This document shows, piece after piece, positions 12,097 through 26,192 of a stretch of 64,000 nucleotides of DNA. The translations under genes were made by a program, and so were the position numbers. The notes under the pieces were generated by a model. It worked only from the letters and a program-made list of their open reading frames with translations, was not told the origin of the DNA and made no database searches. Within the stretch, counting starts at the first letter, position 1, and every line of letters begins with the position of its first letter. The stretch covers positions 4,635,501 to 4,699,500 of the forward strand of contig NC_061786.1 in NCBI RefSeq assembly GCF_022458985.1, given 5' to 3'. Origin of the DNA: Mugil cephalus (lineage: Eukaryota; Chordata; Actinopteri; Mugiliformes; Mugilidae).

Positions 12097-13203
12097 TCAC
12101 GGCTTAAAGGCCTCTTCCTTGGAAAGCTCGAGGCATTTCCACCGTCGTAGGGCAACTTTATATTTGTCTGTTCTACTGGTTTCACCAAAAACCCTTCTGA
12201 GGATGACTCGTGCCAAAGTAACAGTGTTTTTTTCTGGGTCCTCTGATAGTACCATGTCCAAGGTGTCCCCAACTTTAACCTGAAGATCGAACAAAATACA
12301 ACACATATGTGAGAGGACAGGCTGGGAAATGTGAGAATATGAGGAGTACATCATTTATGAGAAAAAACAAAAAACAAACACTCACTGTTTTACTTTTCTT
12401 GATGAGTCTCTGTCCATTTAGTCTGAGATTGCCGCTGTAGAATGCGTCCTCAATTTTACTGTCGGAAGATGAAGTGGAGGTTAATCTCGACTCAGGTTCA
12501 TAAAATATGTTGTTTTCTGTCAATTGCATGTTTCTATAAATATGATACTAATAACATGACAGACCATTTAAATCAACTTCTACTATAGTGCCATTTTACA
12601 GAGTAAATAAGCTAGGAATCTGTTTTGAACATTTTCCTTATTAGCTCAAAAACTCAAATCTGGGCAAACCCATTTATCCACCATCACCCTAGATCTGCTG
12701 TTTATAAGGAAAGATGGCCTCCAAATTTGTGAAAGCTGTCAACATGCACTGACTTACTTGCGAGCTATGTCCACGCCAGCCTTCAGTACGGCATCATACC
12801 GCAACGACTGCACATATTTCTCCATGTCCTTATAGTCCTTTGGGTAATTTGGATCCACATCTTCATAATCACTGTCCTCTGGGTCTTTTTCATCTTCATC
12901 TTTTTCTTTTTCCTGCTCCTCCTCCTCCTCCTCTTCCTGTGCCGCTCTAGAAGAACTCTTCTTCTTGTTGCTTTTAAACCTCAACTGATGAACAGACCAA
13001 CTCCTGACGGCGTCCCTGCTACGGAGAGGCAACCTGTGACAGGGAAGTGCAGGGAAGGCCGAGCAGCCCCACAGCTGGCGCGTGTGAATGGTCCTCGGAC
13101 ACCATTCAGTGTGCCCCAATCCATATCCAGCAGCCTGCAGGTGGCGAGGGTTCAACCTTCCCAGCTGCCTCATGGCCAGTGCACGTACTACCAAACTCTG
13201 CAT
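12097..13203 (-). CDS. mtres1: mitochondrial transcription rescue factor 1 (C6orf203 homologue)
   Basis: Three coding exons on minus: 13203-12758, 12458-12386 and 12279-12097, 233 residues (human about 240). Order: an N-terminal segment rich in Arg and His with few acids, typical of a mitochondrial presequence; a long Glu/Asp-rich linker; then an S4-like RNA-binding domain from about residue 130. Conserved blocks include SLRYDAVLKAGVDIAR, KIEDAFYSGNLRLNG and VALRRWK. The acceptor at 12459 was chosen because it restores IARNKIEDAF, as in human; an acceptor further upstream would shift the frame. The start is the ATG at 13203 (MQSLVVRAL). The family protein acts in the mitochondrial matrix on RNA and stalled mitoribosomes. 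In mammals it neighbours BEND3, matching the order here. Confidence 0.9.
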
Positions 13204-13389
13204 GTTGGAGCTCCAACCAGTCACTGGAAAATGAGTGGACAGGAAGTATTATGTCTTACCGCTGATCTTGCTGTGCCACCGGAGATAAACCCAGATATGT
13301 CAGAAATAGTAACAACAATATACCGACAATGTTGCAAATCAAAGAGGACCAAACGCTCACGTCGCACTTGTTTGTTTTGTCTCTGATCA

Positions 13390-14100
13390 CTGTGACGCCA
13401 GTAAAAATAAATTGACACTTTTTGGATTACATCAAAAATACCAAATAATCGACAAAATTTACTAATATTGATGTGTCAAGGGAGTTGTATCTTAATCTCG
13501 TTGTGCTGTGTAATATAACAATAAAGGCATTCAATTCAATAATATCCACTCAGCATTGAGTCAATACGAAAAAATAACTAAAGCCCTTAAGAATTGCTTA
13601 TATTTAATGTCACATTTTACTCCATCATTTTACCATTTATGCTACTAACTGAACTTACTTGTTAAACACTTGTATTGTACATCTATTCTAAATAATCTTA
13701 GCTTTCGTTTCGAAGATTGTTTACATTTAATACGGCAACGCCATCTAATTTGGCGCCCCCTTCAAAATAAAAGCCTATCTTTTATTGCTGGGACCAATTT
13801 CTGTAGCTTAAGTAAAAATGTATGCATATTTTACATTTGTGCGACACGTTTGCAATAATTGCTCTGCAAAGCAACGACAATACGACATACAAAAGAGATG
13901 TGCTATTATGGTAAACCGGAAGTGAAGTGTTTATGACATTGTTTGACACACCAGCCCTGAACAATAAACATCTCTTAAGCATTTAAAGGAAGTAACGCTG
14001 TTACTATTTTGCCTTTGGATAATAGCAGCTGTCTGTGCAGGTTGCTGTCAGAGTTTTTAAGTAGTGTACACGTTTAAGCTGAGACGAAGTAGAAGAAAGA
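13390..14100. promoter_or_regulatory. candidate shared promoter of mtres1 (-) and a plus-strand transcript
   Basis: The two proposed coding starts point away from each other across this interval. It contains a perfect ETS-type site, ACCGGAAGTG, at 13915-13924, typical of bidirectional housekeeping promoters. The part at 13440-13535 resembles a short LINE 3' tail (CAATAAAGGCATTCAATTCAA), so the active promoter may be split or lie to its right. Composition-based inference only. Confidence 0.35.
13440..13535 (+). repeat. short LINE 3'-tail fragment
   Basis: The sequence around 13494-13530 (CTCGTTGTGCTGTGTAATAT then AACAATAAAGGCATTCAATT) matches a recurrent fish LINE tail ending in a short repeat of ATTCA. 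No coding sequence remains. Confidence 0.45.
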
Positions 14101-14226
14101 TGGCGCTGGCTAGCTTGACTTTTCTTCTGGAAGCTCGTGGACGTGCGTGCAAGCCCACGTGCTACCCACTAGGAGCTTTCAGACGAGAATACGCAGTGGA
14201 GTCAGTTTCAGGCAAATGTCACTGAC
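14101..14226 (+). other. possible first coding exon, protein not recognised
   Basis: ATG at 14101, in the context AAAGATGGCG, opens a frame of 41 codons ending in TGA at 14224. The predicted start MALASLTFLLEARGRACK resembles a mitochondrial presequence (basic, no acids apart from one Glu). Possible donors are GTAGGT at 14242, past the stop, or an uncertain GC donor near 14208. It lies right after a promoter-like segment, but no following exon could be found before the LINE at 14.5 kb. It could be an upstream ORF or a non-coding transcript. Confidence 0.25.
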
Positions 14227-14479
14227 ATGCGATGACCGTATGGTAGGTCCACTCACCTATAGAATAACCTTTCATCGCTCGCCGCCGCACTTCGTCGCCT
14301 GTGTTGACTCCAGTAGTGGTGTCAGCTGATATAAATGTACTGCCACCTATCGCATCAACAGAGAACGGCATGTATGGCCGAGCTCAGGACTGAATGACAA
14401 CAATGACATTTCTTTATTTTTCATAAAACAATGGTTATCAACAATAATAATGATGATAATAACAAGAATAATAGTAATA

Positions 14480-15000
14480 ATAAGCTTTTCTGCCTGACTA
14501 TGGTGTCGTGTAGTGGGTTATGGACATTATGATGGACCGGAGTTTGTTCAAGGTCCTTGCATCTGCTTCCGATGTCGGGGTCTCCAGCTTAGCTTTTCCC
14601 TCTACCACAGAGCCCACCTTGTGTATCACTTTGTCCAGCCACAAGGTGTCCTTCTTTTTAGTGCAAAGCCACAGCATAGAAGAGGGCACTGGCAACAACA
14701 GTCTGGCAGAACTTGTCTGGCAGCTTCCAGCAGATATTAACTAATCTTAGCCTCCTGAGGATAAAGAGATTGATTTGTTTTTTGTTTTTTTCTGTATACC
14801 AAGTCCATGTTAGCCGACCAGTCCACTTTGTGATCAAGTTGTAGACCCAGGTACTTATAGGTCTGAACCACCGCTACACACTCCCTGTTGATGGTTATAA
14901 GCTGCAGGTGGGGCCTGGCCCTCTAGTAATCCACTACCATCTCCTTGGATTTAGCTGTATTGATCCGAAGGTGGTTTGCTTTGAGACTGGTATGTAAAAT
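14480..15000 (-). mobile_element. LINE fragment, reverse transcriptase C-terminal part (Rex1/L2-like)
   Basis: Minus-strand reading gives blocks typical of the end of a fish LINE reverse transcriptase: VVQTYKYLGLQLDHKVDWSA near 14870-14800, then a C-terminal segment near 14700-14500 containing LWLDKVIHKVGSV. The frame is interrupted in several places. Truncated at both ends; clade assignment is tentative. Confidence 0.7.
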
Positions 15001-16361
15001 GAAGGAAATGAAGACATATTTAAGTTTTTGTGCTATTTTTAAATTGTCAACCAAGTAAACTAAAGTCGTTGGCTTTCAGTGAAGCCTTGTTCAAATGGCA
15101 CTTTTATCAGCTCATCAGTGGCTTGTTCAGCTAAATCAACTTACAGCCATTTCTGACTTGTTATAATCATGGCAGCACTTCTAGTGTCCGGCAGAACATT
15201 GCTCACTAATCAGCACTGTGATAGTGGGAGACATGTAATCAAGTGAATGTGTCAGAGGTCACGCTGTTATTCTGAACGCACCGTACCTTTCTCTGCTTCA
15301 AATCATGACTATACTGAAGATGTCTATAGAGGACAGTGCAGAGGACACCAAGCTGTGCAGCATTTTATGGAAACCTAATTACTTGTATCTGAATCAGTCA
15401 GATTGACCAAGAGTGACCACAGAAGATCATTACATCTAGCTTTATTCAATAAGAGATAGAAAATAATCTTCATCGGAGATATCTAATTTGAAATACAGAA
15501 GTAAAGTAAAAGTTCTCTCAGAGGGGGGCTGTTAAGTTGTGTTCTCAGAAAACAAGTAGCGTCTCCAAAACACTTCTCAAGAGAGGAAACAAGACAAGAC
15601 ACTTGCTCATACACATCAGTCTTACAGACCATGGACGACCGAAAAAGGTTTAATGATAAATCACAGTTAGAGATTTATGGCAGTAACAGAAGAGTAATAG
15701 TAACAGTATATAGTACGTATACACTATATTAGGAGGAGGAAACATCCTGTGCCTTCCCTTTATATGCTGAACTACACATTCATTCTCACTAAATCAAGAC
15801 CAAACAGAACGGGTGATGGAAGGGTATCTTCTAAGTCCTTTGCGAAAGAAGCACCATCTTACTCAGGGACACCAAAACACAATAGTAGTAGAGAGGCTCA
15901 TTTAAATAAGCCTTGCAGCTGATGGGCTGTGTCCTAATATCGTATTTCTGGGCTAGATTTCATAAAATATGTATTCATAAAACACTCAGACTCAGTTATA
16001 GGTCACTTTCTATATATGAGCCATCTTCAGTATCAATGACTCTTCAGACACAGCCATGCAAAACGCAATAATGTCCATAAGAATAATGCTAAATATATTT
16101 TACATTGTTATAAAGAAGAATAGAATAATAGATTGACAGTGGTACAAATGCAAATCAAAAGTAATGCCTACATACCCTTATCAAGTGAAACTGCATTTTC
16201 TACTGACGGAAGCCTTCCATAAGCCTTAAAACACATTATTACAAAAATATGGAGATGCAGATGATAATAATATAAGTCATGTAAGCAACAGACCATAGGC
16301 TTTACTCACTAACAGAGGAGAGAATGTTTATCAAGCCATTCCCGTAGTCACATTTCAAATA
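15001..16361. other. intergenic, nothing recognised
   Basis: AT-rich spacer without a credible exon, RNA gene or recognisable repeat on either strand. Confidence 0.5.
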
Positions 16362-16443
16362 TACACCATCAGTAAAAAGTTTGGACACACCTTGTCATTC
16401 GATTCGGTGAGAAGGTGTGTCCAAACTTTTGACTGGTAGTGTA
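16362..16443. mobile_element. short palindromic MITE of a Tc1-like family
   Basis: An 82-bp near-perfect palindrome. The left arm has AAGTTTGGACACACCTT and the right arm its complement AAGGTGTGTCCAAACTT, ending in GGTAGTGTA. This is the terminal repeat of a widespread fish Tc1-like element with almost all of the interior lost. Confidence 0.8.
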
Positions 16444-16599
16444 CCTTATGGTAATATAACACTGAATTATTACCACACTAATTCACTGGATAAGATACTT
16501 GTGATTGGAAGGGTTGGGGTCAGCGTTTTAAGTCATTTACATTCCTGGAATCTGGAATTTCTTTGGACTGTTGCAGTAACATAGGAGAAGTAAAAAACA

Positions 16600-17018
16600 T
16601 CAACCATCTTGTGGCAATTCAATGTTCTGCTGAGAAACTTTTGGACCTGGCATTCGTGTGGATGTTACTTAGACATGAACCACCCACCAAGACCAGACCA
16701 GGCACCCCCACCCCATAGTGATGACGCTCCTTGATGGCGGCAAACACACGCGCAAAATCGCTTTAGGAACAACTCAAAAAACTTCACCACAAGGTGTTGA
16801 CCTGGCCTCCAGATTCATCTGGGATGATCCACAGAGGCCCCTCCCCTCAACCCATAGGACCCAAAGACCCCCACTAACAACATTCTGTTATCAGACACCA
16901 CAGGACACACTCAGAAGACCCATGTCCATTCTCTGATGAGTTACAACTGTTTTTGAGGCACAAGGGAGACCTACACAATATTAGGAAGGTGGTCATAATG
17001 TTGTGTGTGATCGGTGTA
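16600..17018 (+). mobile_element. Tc1-like transposon, 3' fragment
   Basis: The right end GGTCATAATGTTGTGTGTGA followed by TCGGTGTA matches a known fish Tc1-type terminus (consensus near GTCATAATGTTATGGCTGATC). Inside are degenerate remains of the transposase C-terminus: CTGGCATTCGTGTGGATGTT, then GACCTGGCCTCCAGATTC at the position of the TWPPxSPDLNP motif. The 5' half and left inverted repeat are missing. Fossil. Confidence 0.7.
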
Positions 17019-19596
17019 CGTAAAAAAGCTGAACTGATTTGGTTTGATTGTGAACCATCATGCACAGAAGCAGGACTTGCTTTCCTTTTTGTAACACGGT
17101 CTGTAGTCCATAGGTTAACAGTGGACGAGCCCAGGCAGCTGACCAGTGAGCCACAACCCTGAAACAAAATATCACCATATCTCCACGTGACATGAACATG
17201 TCTGGGGTGAAAATGACCCGTGGTTGGCTGTGAAGCAGCACTGCCTTCCAAGATTTGTCCCACAAGTCTGAGGAAACCAAGGCGGCAACACCTTCTGACC
17301 ATACATGGGTGCACCACGGACATTTATTGCAACTTTTATTGTTCCAGCATAAGATAAATTCAAACACACATTTTAAAAGGTCAACAAGTTATTTATACAG
17401 CCCATTTTGGTTATAATGACAACAACATTTTGAACTTTTTACAAGAAGTTTGTTTTTGTTTTCTGTCTGAGCTTTTATGTGGTTGTAAATATATCAGCTT
17501 GGAATACTTTATTACTTTAAGGGAATTTACATTAACATTCAGCTCCACTACAATTCATAATGTCTAGTGTCACTTGCGTCCAAGTGCATAATAATACTGG
17601 CGTCACCACATTATTGAAGACAATGTAAGAACAAGATGTTAAGTGCTAGAATGCATACAATATGTTCCTGTTATGTTATATAAAAGTCTGGATTATAAAG
17701 GTTGTATAATGTACGTGTGTAAACGTAAGTGCATTTACATCCTTGCATATGCTGCCTGTAAACTGTGCTCAGAAGAGTCAGGGGTCCTCCACTCAAATCA
17801 AATGTCAACATCCAACATCTCTGTCAGTAACGCGTTGGCATGTTGGTGCATGACCACAATCACTATACACGAGACAGTGAAATCACCGCTTTACAGATTA
17901 AAAATGGAACATTACTCTGTTCCTATAGACACATAATGGACATACACTACAGTATATCATGTATGCTGGTGGTTTACATTCATGTATGTTGTATGGTCTT
18001 TAACACAGAGCCTCATGCAAATTCTGCCATGGATAAAACAATCTTTCCGACTAAATATACACTGTTTGGTTGTCTGACGGATGGTATTCACTTGTTCACA
18101 TGTAGATTCCAGAAACAAACAAGACAAAGAAACCGCTCCTTGTCTTTCCTGTCCACTCGACTATTGCGACGGCATGTTTATACCACAGTTGCCGGCAGAT
18201 TCTGTCGTGGCAGTAGGCAGCAGAGAAGTCCAATTCAAGACAAAATTGTGAAAGCACTCATGATAAATTGAAGATGGATGATCTGGTTTTCTAAATGTGT
18301 TTTAGTCTGTCAAGGTGAAGGCTCATATGACCAGACAGCATTAGTGAACTGGCAATTTTTCAGTTTCTGGGTCAGTCGAGACAAATTAATTGAATGCTGA
18401 CGCAAAAATCCGCCCTTAACTACTGCTGCTTTGGTCTTATTTCCTAACAGAGACCCACTCAGTGACATTGTGTCACCGCTTTGAGCTGATTCCAATATGA
18501 ACAGTCGAGATTTGAAGGATAAAATGTTACAAAAGCACCAACTGTAAACATCGTGTTTACGTGTCTGTCACTTCACTGAGATGGATGCTTCTCTGTGGAG
18601 CTGCCACATAGCACCAACTGCCAACAGTCAAACAAGGAGAGCAAAGATGCCCCAGAATGTAATGCAACCACAAGAGTTATATGGAGGCACAGCTCTTAGT
18701 TTTTTTTTTTTTTTTTCACTCTGAACAAGCGTCACTTTCTTTTCATTTTCCCACAAACACATTAACCGACAGCTGAAAATAAACGTGTACCTGTTTGACA
18801 TTTTAAAAGGCATTCTGGGAAATCACATAATAAACCCAACAAGAGTAAAAAAAAAAAAAAAGAAAATAGATACACAAAAAAGTTGCAGCACTTAACGTAA
18901 GTAAAAACAAAAAAGAAAAAGAAAAAGAAAGATATTCTAACATGAGCAGTTCAACAGTTAGTGAGAAGATCCGAGAGTTAACACGTCTCTTTTGATGTGG
19001 AGGTTTCTGTATGGACCAGTGTTTCTTTGATATGTATTAGAGAAACATATTTGATGGTTTGTCCTTCTTCCAGTTGAGAAGATGGTGTTTTCACAGTTAT
19101 TGCTGGAATTAGACATAGATCACATACTGTTGTTAATGACACTGAAATCATCAGCTCCAACTTCATCTTTCTGGTCACTTCTGATCTTGTTCTGAGATAT
19201 CACTGAATGCACTAGAGATACTTAAACAATGACCTCTGAAAAGGTCTTATGAGGTAACTGCTGCTTTAGTTTCATATGTGCTTTACATATGAAAGCTTAA
19301 AAACTATGGCAATGGTGCGTACAGTGTAACAGTCTTCGATTCCTCGGTTTTCACTGGAAGCCAGGCCAAAATCATTTTTCCAGGTTCACAAAGCGCTGCC
19401 ACTTTGTTCTCCACTCACTAACCGCTGTTATTGCTTTGGTGATTCACACATTCAGGATTCAAACAATAACTTCTATATGTAGTGTGGCAATACAGCATGA
19501 ATGTGTGTCTGTGGCATTGAGATTTGTTTGCACATTGATGTCCAAAGTGTTTGTATGCTACAGAAACGCCACTGCGTTTGATCAGTGACTGCATAG
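17019..19596. other. spacer or possible long 3' UTR of tmem151b
   Basis: No coding exon recognised. It lies downstream of the tmem151b stop on the minus strand and could partly be its 3' UTR; TTTATT (AATAAA on minus) occurs near 17323 and 17335. It has A- and T-homopolymer runs at 18700-18716 and 18848-18861. A 143-codon plus-strand frame at 17840-18271 has no recognisable motif. Confidence 0.4.
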
Positions 19597-21669
<2,073 letters not shown>

Positions 21670-22060
21670 GGTGCTGGGCGGCTAATAACAGGGCGTGGGG
21701 TTAGACGAGGAAGAGATTTCACCGCCTCGCTCCGCAGCGTCTCTCAACCAAGACGAGCCACTTGTCACCATTACATCTGCTACCATTTAGAGTCGAGTCG
21801 ACGGAGGCATCGGGGAGAAGAAAAAGAGCCGGATCTTGGCTGGGAAATGCGGGGGGGAAGCGGGGAGTGTCTACAGAAAAGCCCGCATCCCGCTCCCTGC
21901 TGTTCAGCTGTCAGTGCCGCAGTATTATGATGGTAGATTATACTGTATTAGCTGGTCGTCATTACAAAAAGAACAAGTCCTGCCCCTCGGAGCCCTCTGT
22001 GCGTTCATCAGCGTGTGCAGGGTCGCTGTCCATGGTGCTGACTGAGGCAGGTGACCGGTG
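21670..22060 (-). promoter_or_regulatory. tmem151b: CpG-rich promoter and 5' UTR of tmem151b
   Basis: GC- and CG-rich block directly upstream of the ATG on the minus strand, in contrast to the AT-rich sequence beyond 22.1 kb. It contains no frame continuous with the gene. Confidence 0.55.
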
Positions 22061-22099
22061 TTGGTGCAGAAACCCGCCGCTTAAAGGGAAAGTCTAACC

Positions 22100-24589
22100 T
22101 AAGCGTGGCCAGTGATTTGGGCCAGTGGAATCTGGTTGAATAGAAAAATCAACAGTTATGACTGAAATTTGTCAGTCACCCAGGTTATATGTGCACACAT
22201 TTAAACCAACTGGACAATTCTGAGTTTCGTGAAGAACCGAAGTCATGAGGTTTTAAAGAATCAGCCTGCTCATCAACTTCATTAAGCACAGTTTACATGC
22301 AAATTCGTTTTTTCAAGTGTAGCACGCTTGGTTAGTAATGAGAGCATATATTAACTGTTGCTATTGTTGCCATTGCTAAAGATTGTGTGCTTTGTGCTCA
22401 TGTATTCGTAGTGTTAAACCAACGAGAAACACAGGAAATGAAGCTTTTACAAGATCATCACAATAAGAACTTGCAGCCACATTTATAAGTATTTACTAAA
22501 ACTTCAAATTCCACCTGTTAAGATGTACTACCTTTCTGTGTCCTTTCTGATCAAAACCTATGTACAACTATATATGATCTCTTGTTACAACTCCTTGGCT
22601 TTAGTAATATGTGGTTGACATCAGTAAAGACATTCTGTAGTAGATCAAAAATAATCACCAGGCATAGGCTATCATTAATGAAAATAATCAGTTGCAAACC
22701 ATTGAATTACTAAGACAGATTTTAATCATTTATATTCTGATAATTTAATACATAATAAAGTACTATATTATATAAACTTATAAACTAATCATAACGTTTG
22801 CATGCAATAACTCCACCTAAGAAGCATGTAATTGCATTGTTAAAAAGAAAGAAAGGAAGAAAGACAAAATGCAGCACCCACTTTGGTCAAATGTAATCTA
22901 TTTTTTCACCCCAATAGGTCACTCTCACTCTCAAAGTGCAGGCTTACCTAAAGCCTCTCTAGTACTGTATATCATGACTGTGTCTGCACCTAATTCAGCT
23001 CTCCACTCTTTGCCCCTCCATCCGTTCACTGTATGAGCGTTATTATTGCATCTTATTACCTCTGTGCCCCCACTGTCTCCAAGTGCTGCCTGAAGGGGAA
23101 TTATTGTGTTTTTCTCCATTATGTTGCAAGGCCTAGATCTCATTATGCAAATCACCCTGAGATGAGTATATTATAATTTGGTGCAATATAAACAAAACTG
23201 AACGGAAGAAATCAGGTTTTGAACCTGACATCTTAACAAATCTGTTAAATTAAATATATTTTATAAGATGGTGAATTGGGCTTTATGACGTGAGCGGAGC
23301 ACTGCTTAACAATCGTATTGTTGAACATGCAATGCAACTTTTATCCCGGATAAAAAAAAATGACCTGTCTGTTTGACTATTTATAAAGCCTAAAATGAAA
23401 TGTATCACTTAATTCTGTGTTACACATTATAAGCCAACTTCTTCCCACCTAGTTATTATATACTGGATACTTCTTTGCAGAATTCATGGGCAGTAGACCA
23501 CTTTTATATAAAAGGATGTGATAAAGAAACATTTGAGATGAGCGTTTGACCCAGAGGGTTAAACAAAATCATCCAGGTTTTTGTAACACGTGATCATTTT
23601 CTGTCCAGTAAAGATATCCTACAAGCTGTTATCTAAAATAAAGTAGCATGACAATGAGTCTTGACTCGCAGTTTATATAATCTCAAAACTGGACATATAC
23701 AGATTAAGTTTTATATCTGTAGCTGACTTTAAAAAATTAAAATGAGCCACTTCTTATGTTGAGTGCTTGTTAAAAAGAAAAAGAATAAAAAGCTACCCAC
23801 ATAGTACACATGATGCAAAACATATCTGCAAGCATTTAATAAATGTATTTATAACAAATCAGAAACAGTAAATTACTATATGTCAACTATACACTGAACA
23901 TGATGGCAAGCCCAGTCTAGTGTGAACAACGTTATAAAATGCTTACAAAAACACACGTAATTCAGCAACAAGCCGTGAAAGAGAATCCAGCAAATATCAA
24001 AAATCATATGAAATTTTGGGTCTCAATTAAAGTTAGAACATCTTAAAAAAAATACAAAAATCTTTTTGGAAACACATTAAAGTCTCAGCGCACTGAGTGA
24101 ATGTATTTGTTGCATGCATTTATTGAAACGTGCATGTAAACAATGTTTTGTTGATGTTCACATATTTAGCATTGTTCCATTTCAGAGAAGTTGCAGTGGT
24201 TATAAAAGATGGAGTTAAATGACAAATGTGCAACAATTAAACTATATACAATAATGCACCACATCATATAGTGCATTATTTGCTACGTATCATTAAGACC
24301 TTGTCAGCTGGATGACTCTGAATGAAAGAATTTGCACAGGGTGGAGCAAACGAGGGCGTCTGGGTCATATCTCCTTGCTGATCACACACTATTTATTTTT
24401 CCCATGGTCTCCTTTTCTGATGACGCAGGGAACCCTTAAAGGAAAAGAGGAAAAGTGTTGTGAGCTTTATAGTTTTTGATTATCTTCCATTCTGGACTCA
24501 AACCTGAAGAAAGTGATTCAATAGATTACAGCTGATTTAACCCTAAAAAAAAACAAGGAGTTTAAACAATACGTTGCAGAGCTACTTAC
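22100..24589. other. AT-rich spacer, searched for grxcr1 exons
   Basis: I looked on the minus strand for glutaredoxin-domain exons that should follow the grxcr1 first exon and found none. Apart from the repeat at 22925-23205, nothing is recognised. Confidence 0.45.
22925..23205 (+). repeat. L2-like LINE/SINE 3' tail
   Basis: Contains CCCACTGTCTCCAAGTGCTG and ends with CACCCTGAGATGAGTATATT followed by TTGGTGCAATATAAACAAAA CTGA. This matches the common fish tail of the form TTGGCGCTATATAAATAAAA TTGA. The same family is present at 25.9-26.2 kb. Non-coding. Confidence 0.65.
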
Positions 24590-25057
24590 AGAGTACACGT
24601 TAGAGAGGTTGTTAAAAAGCACTTGTCCAGCGCTCACTTTGTTCCTCACTCCTCGTATGGTCCCGTTCTTGCTGCAGATATTTATCCGCTTGTTGCTGAA
24701 GAGCATCTCTCTCTTGGCACTGGCGTACAGAAGCAGGTCATCAGGTTCACAGCCGTTCTCGTCCACAGGACTTTCCACCACCAGACCGTTCAGGTGACTG
24801 TTGGCCTCGCTGGCCGGGAGTGAGCCGCCCTGCTCTGCCTCTGGGTTACTGGTGCTGTCAGAGTCCACCGACTCCGACACTGAGCCACACCAGGTTCTCT
24901 CATCCTTGAACACCTCCGCAAGGACCCGGCCACTGTTGGCAGCCGCTACTCTAAACCTCACCGTTTTCCCAGCCTTTTCTTTCTCTTGTTTTGGCCCCTC
25001 CATGGAAATAAAAGTATCTCTTACATGTTTTACATCCCATTCAGAAAAGCCAGACAT
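24590..25057 (-). CDS. grxcr1: glutaredoxin and cysteine-rich protein 1, first coding exon only
   Basis: One open exon of 156 codons ending at a strong donor (TACTCT then GTAAGTAGC) in phase 0. It matches the N-terminal third of GRXCR1: TVRFRVAAANSGRVLAEVF (human KVRFRIASSHSGRVLKEVY), then KRINICSKNGTIRGVRNK VSAGQVLFNNL near the end. The internal Met at 25003 (MEGPKQEKEKAGK) fits the family start better than the Met at 25057. The glutaredoxin and Cys-rich domains are absent from this exon and were not found to the left before tmem151b. GRXCR1 acts in hair-cell stereocilia. Either the remaining exons lie beyond a very long intron enclosing tmem151b, or this is an orphan exon. No stop interrupts it. 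Confidence 0.8.
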
Positions 25058-25544
25058 GCTCTTTCAGCCATAGCCATAGTGGTATGCAATTATCCAACAA
25101 TAATATCCTCATTGACGTGTCAAAATGAGCTGAAAATACCCCGAGTACAAAAACTAGACACCCGAATGGTTAATAATAGATGAGCTCCTGCCATGGTAAC
25201 AGCTAAAACAGGCAAACAGTAAACTGATATTACCATGTTCAATAATTGATTAAGATTGGTTTTCAAACATCAGATAGACGACAGACCTAGTGTCTAGTTC
25301 TTTATGGTCTGACAGAGCCAGAAAACGCTAGATAACCTTTTCTGAACTTTACTGTGATGATCCATTAACTGTTTCACCCTGAAGTAATTTGAGCGCAAAT
25401 TCAACTGGTAAAAAAGACGACTTCCTTCTGGGGTTGTACACTGCAAATGGAGTTCATCTTTCTAAGACTTTTTGAGAAATGTATAATAGTTTCATAATTG
25501 CTTCACAAGATGCTGATAGGCGATAGCTGTGGCCTTATGTCGAC

Positions 25545-26192
25545 ATCAAATCCAGAGCAAATGCAACTAAAAGACAAGCCTCCAGTGGATACAAAATGCT
25601 GCAGCGGGAGCACTGACGGGAATGAATGAGAGTTCATATTACTCCCATTTTAGCTTCTCTTCATTGGTTTCCTGTAACATCTGTAACAGTTTCATCATGT
25701 CGTAAAGGCGGTGACAGTGCCATATTTCTGCAACAGATCTCTTCACTTTCAAAGTGTAGGCTTGTTTGTGCATCGAAGTTATAAAAAGTAGAGCAGGGAA
25801 CTGTGAAACCAGCTCCCAGTTTGGGCTTGGGAGGGAGGCACCCTCCTTAGGTTAGACTTAAAGCATTTCGTTTTGACATTCTTTATTATTTGGGGTGGCT
25901 CAGGTGACCTGGTGGCTGCTGATGAATGGGGGACTCACTGCGTCCTCTCTCTGTCTGTATATTTCTGCATATCTTTGGATGTAGAGCTCCATATGTTTGA
26001 TCTGCAGTCACTGGTCCCACCAATTTGTTTAATGTAAGAAGAAGGTTTTCCTCCCCACTGTCTCTAAGTGATGCTTAAATTCCAATTATTGAGTTTCTTT
26101 GTATTGTATTGCAACGGGCTTGACCTTATTACATGCAACAAATTAACATGATTTACAGTATGTTATGATTTGTTGCAATACAAATAAAACTG
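25545..26192 (+). mobile_element. L2-like LINE, 3' part
   Basis: Starts with decayed reverse transcriptase C-terminal coding (CCTCCAGTGGATACAAAATG then CTGCAGC, giving LQxIQNAAA; later CTTCATTGGTTTCCTGT, giving LHWFPV; and AACTGTGAAACCAGCTCCCA, close to WNQLP). It continues through a 3' UTR to TTGCAATACAAATAAAACTG. The 5' end is truncated and the frames are broken. Confidence 0.7.

Noticed and set aside
12459-12520. Earlier acceptor for mtres1 exon 2 (after GCAATTGACAG)
   Set aside because: It shifts the frame into a stop and breaks the match to human IGRNKVEDAF.
13224-13260. 36-nt intron in the mtres1 leader (GTAAGA ... TTCCAG)
   Set aside because: Below the usual minimum size for vertebrate introns; treated as unspliced leader.
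17840-18271. 143-codon plus-strand frame
   Set aside because: AT-rich codon use, no motif, no splice context; most likely chance within a spacer or antisense 3' UTR.
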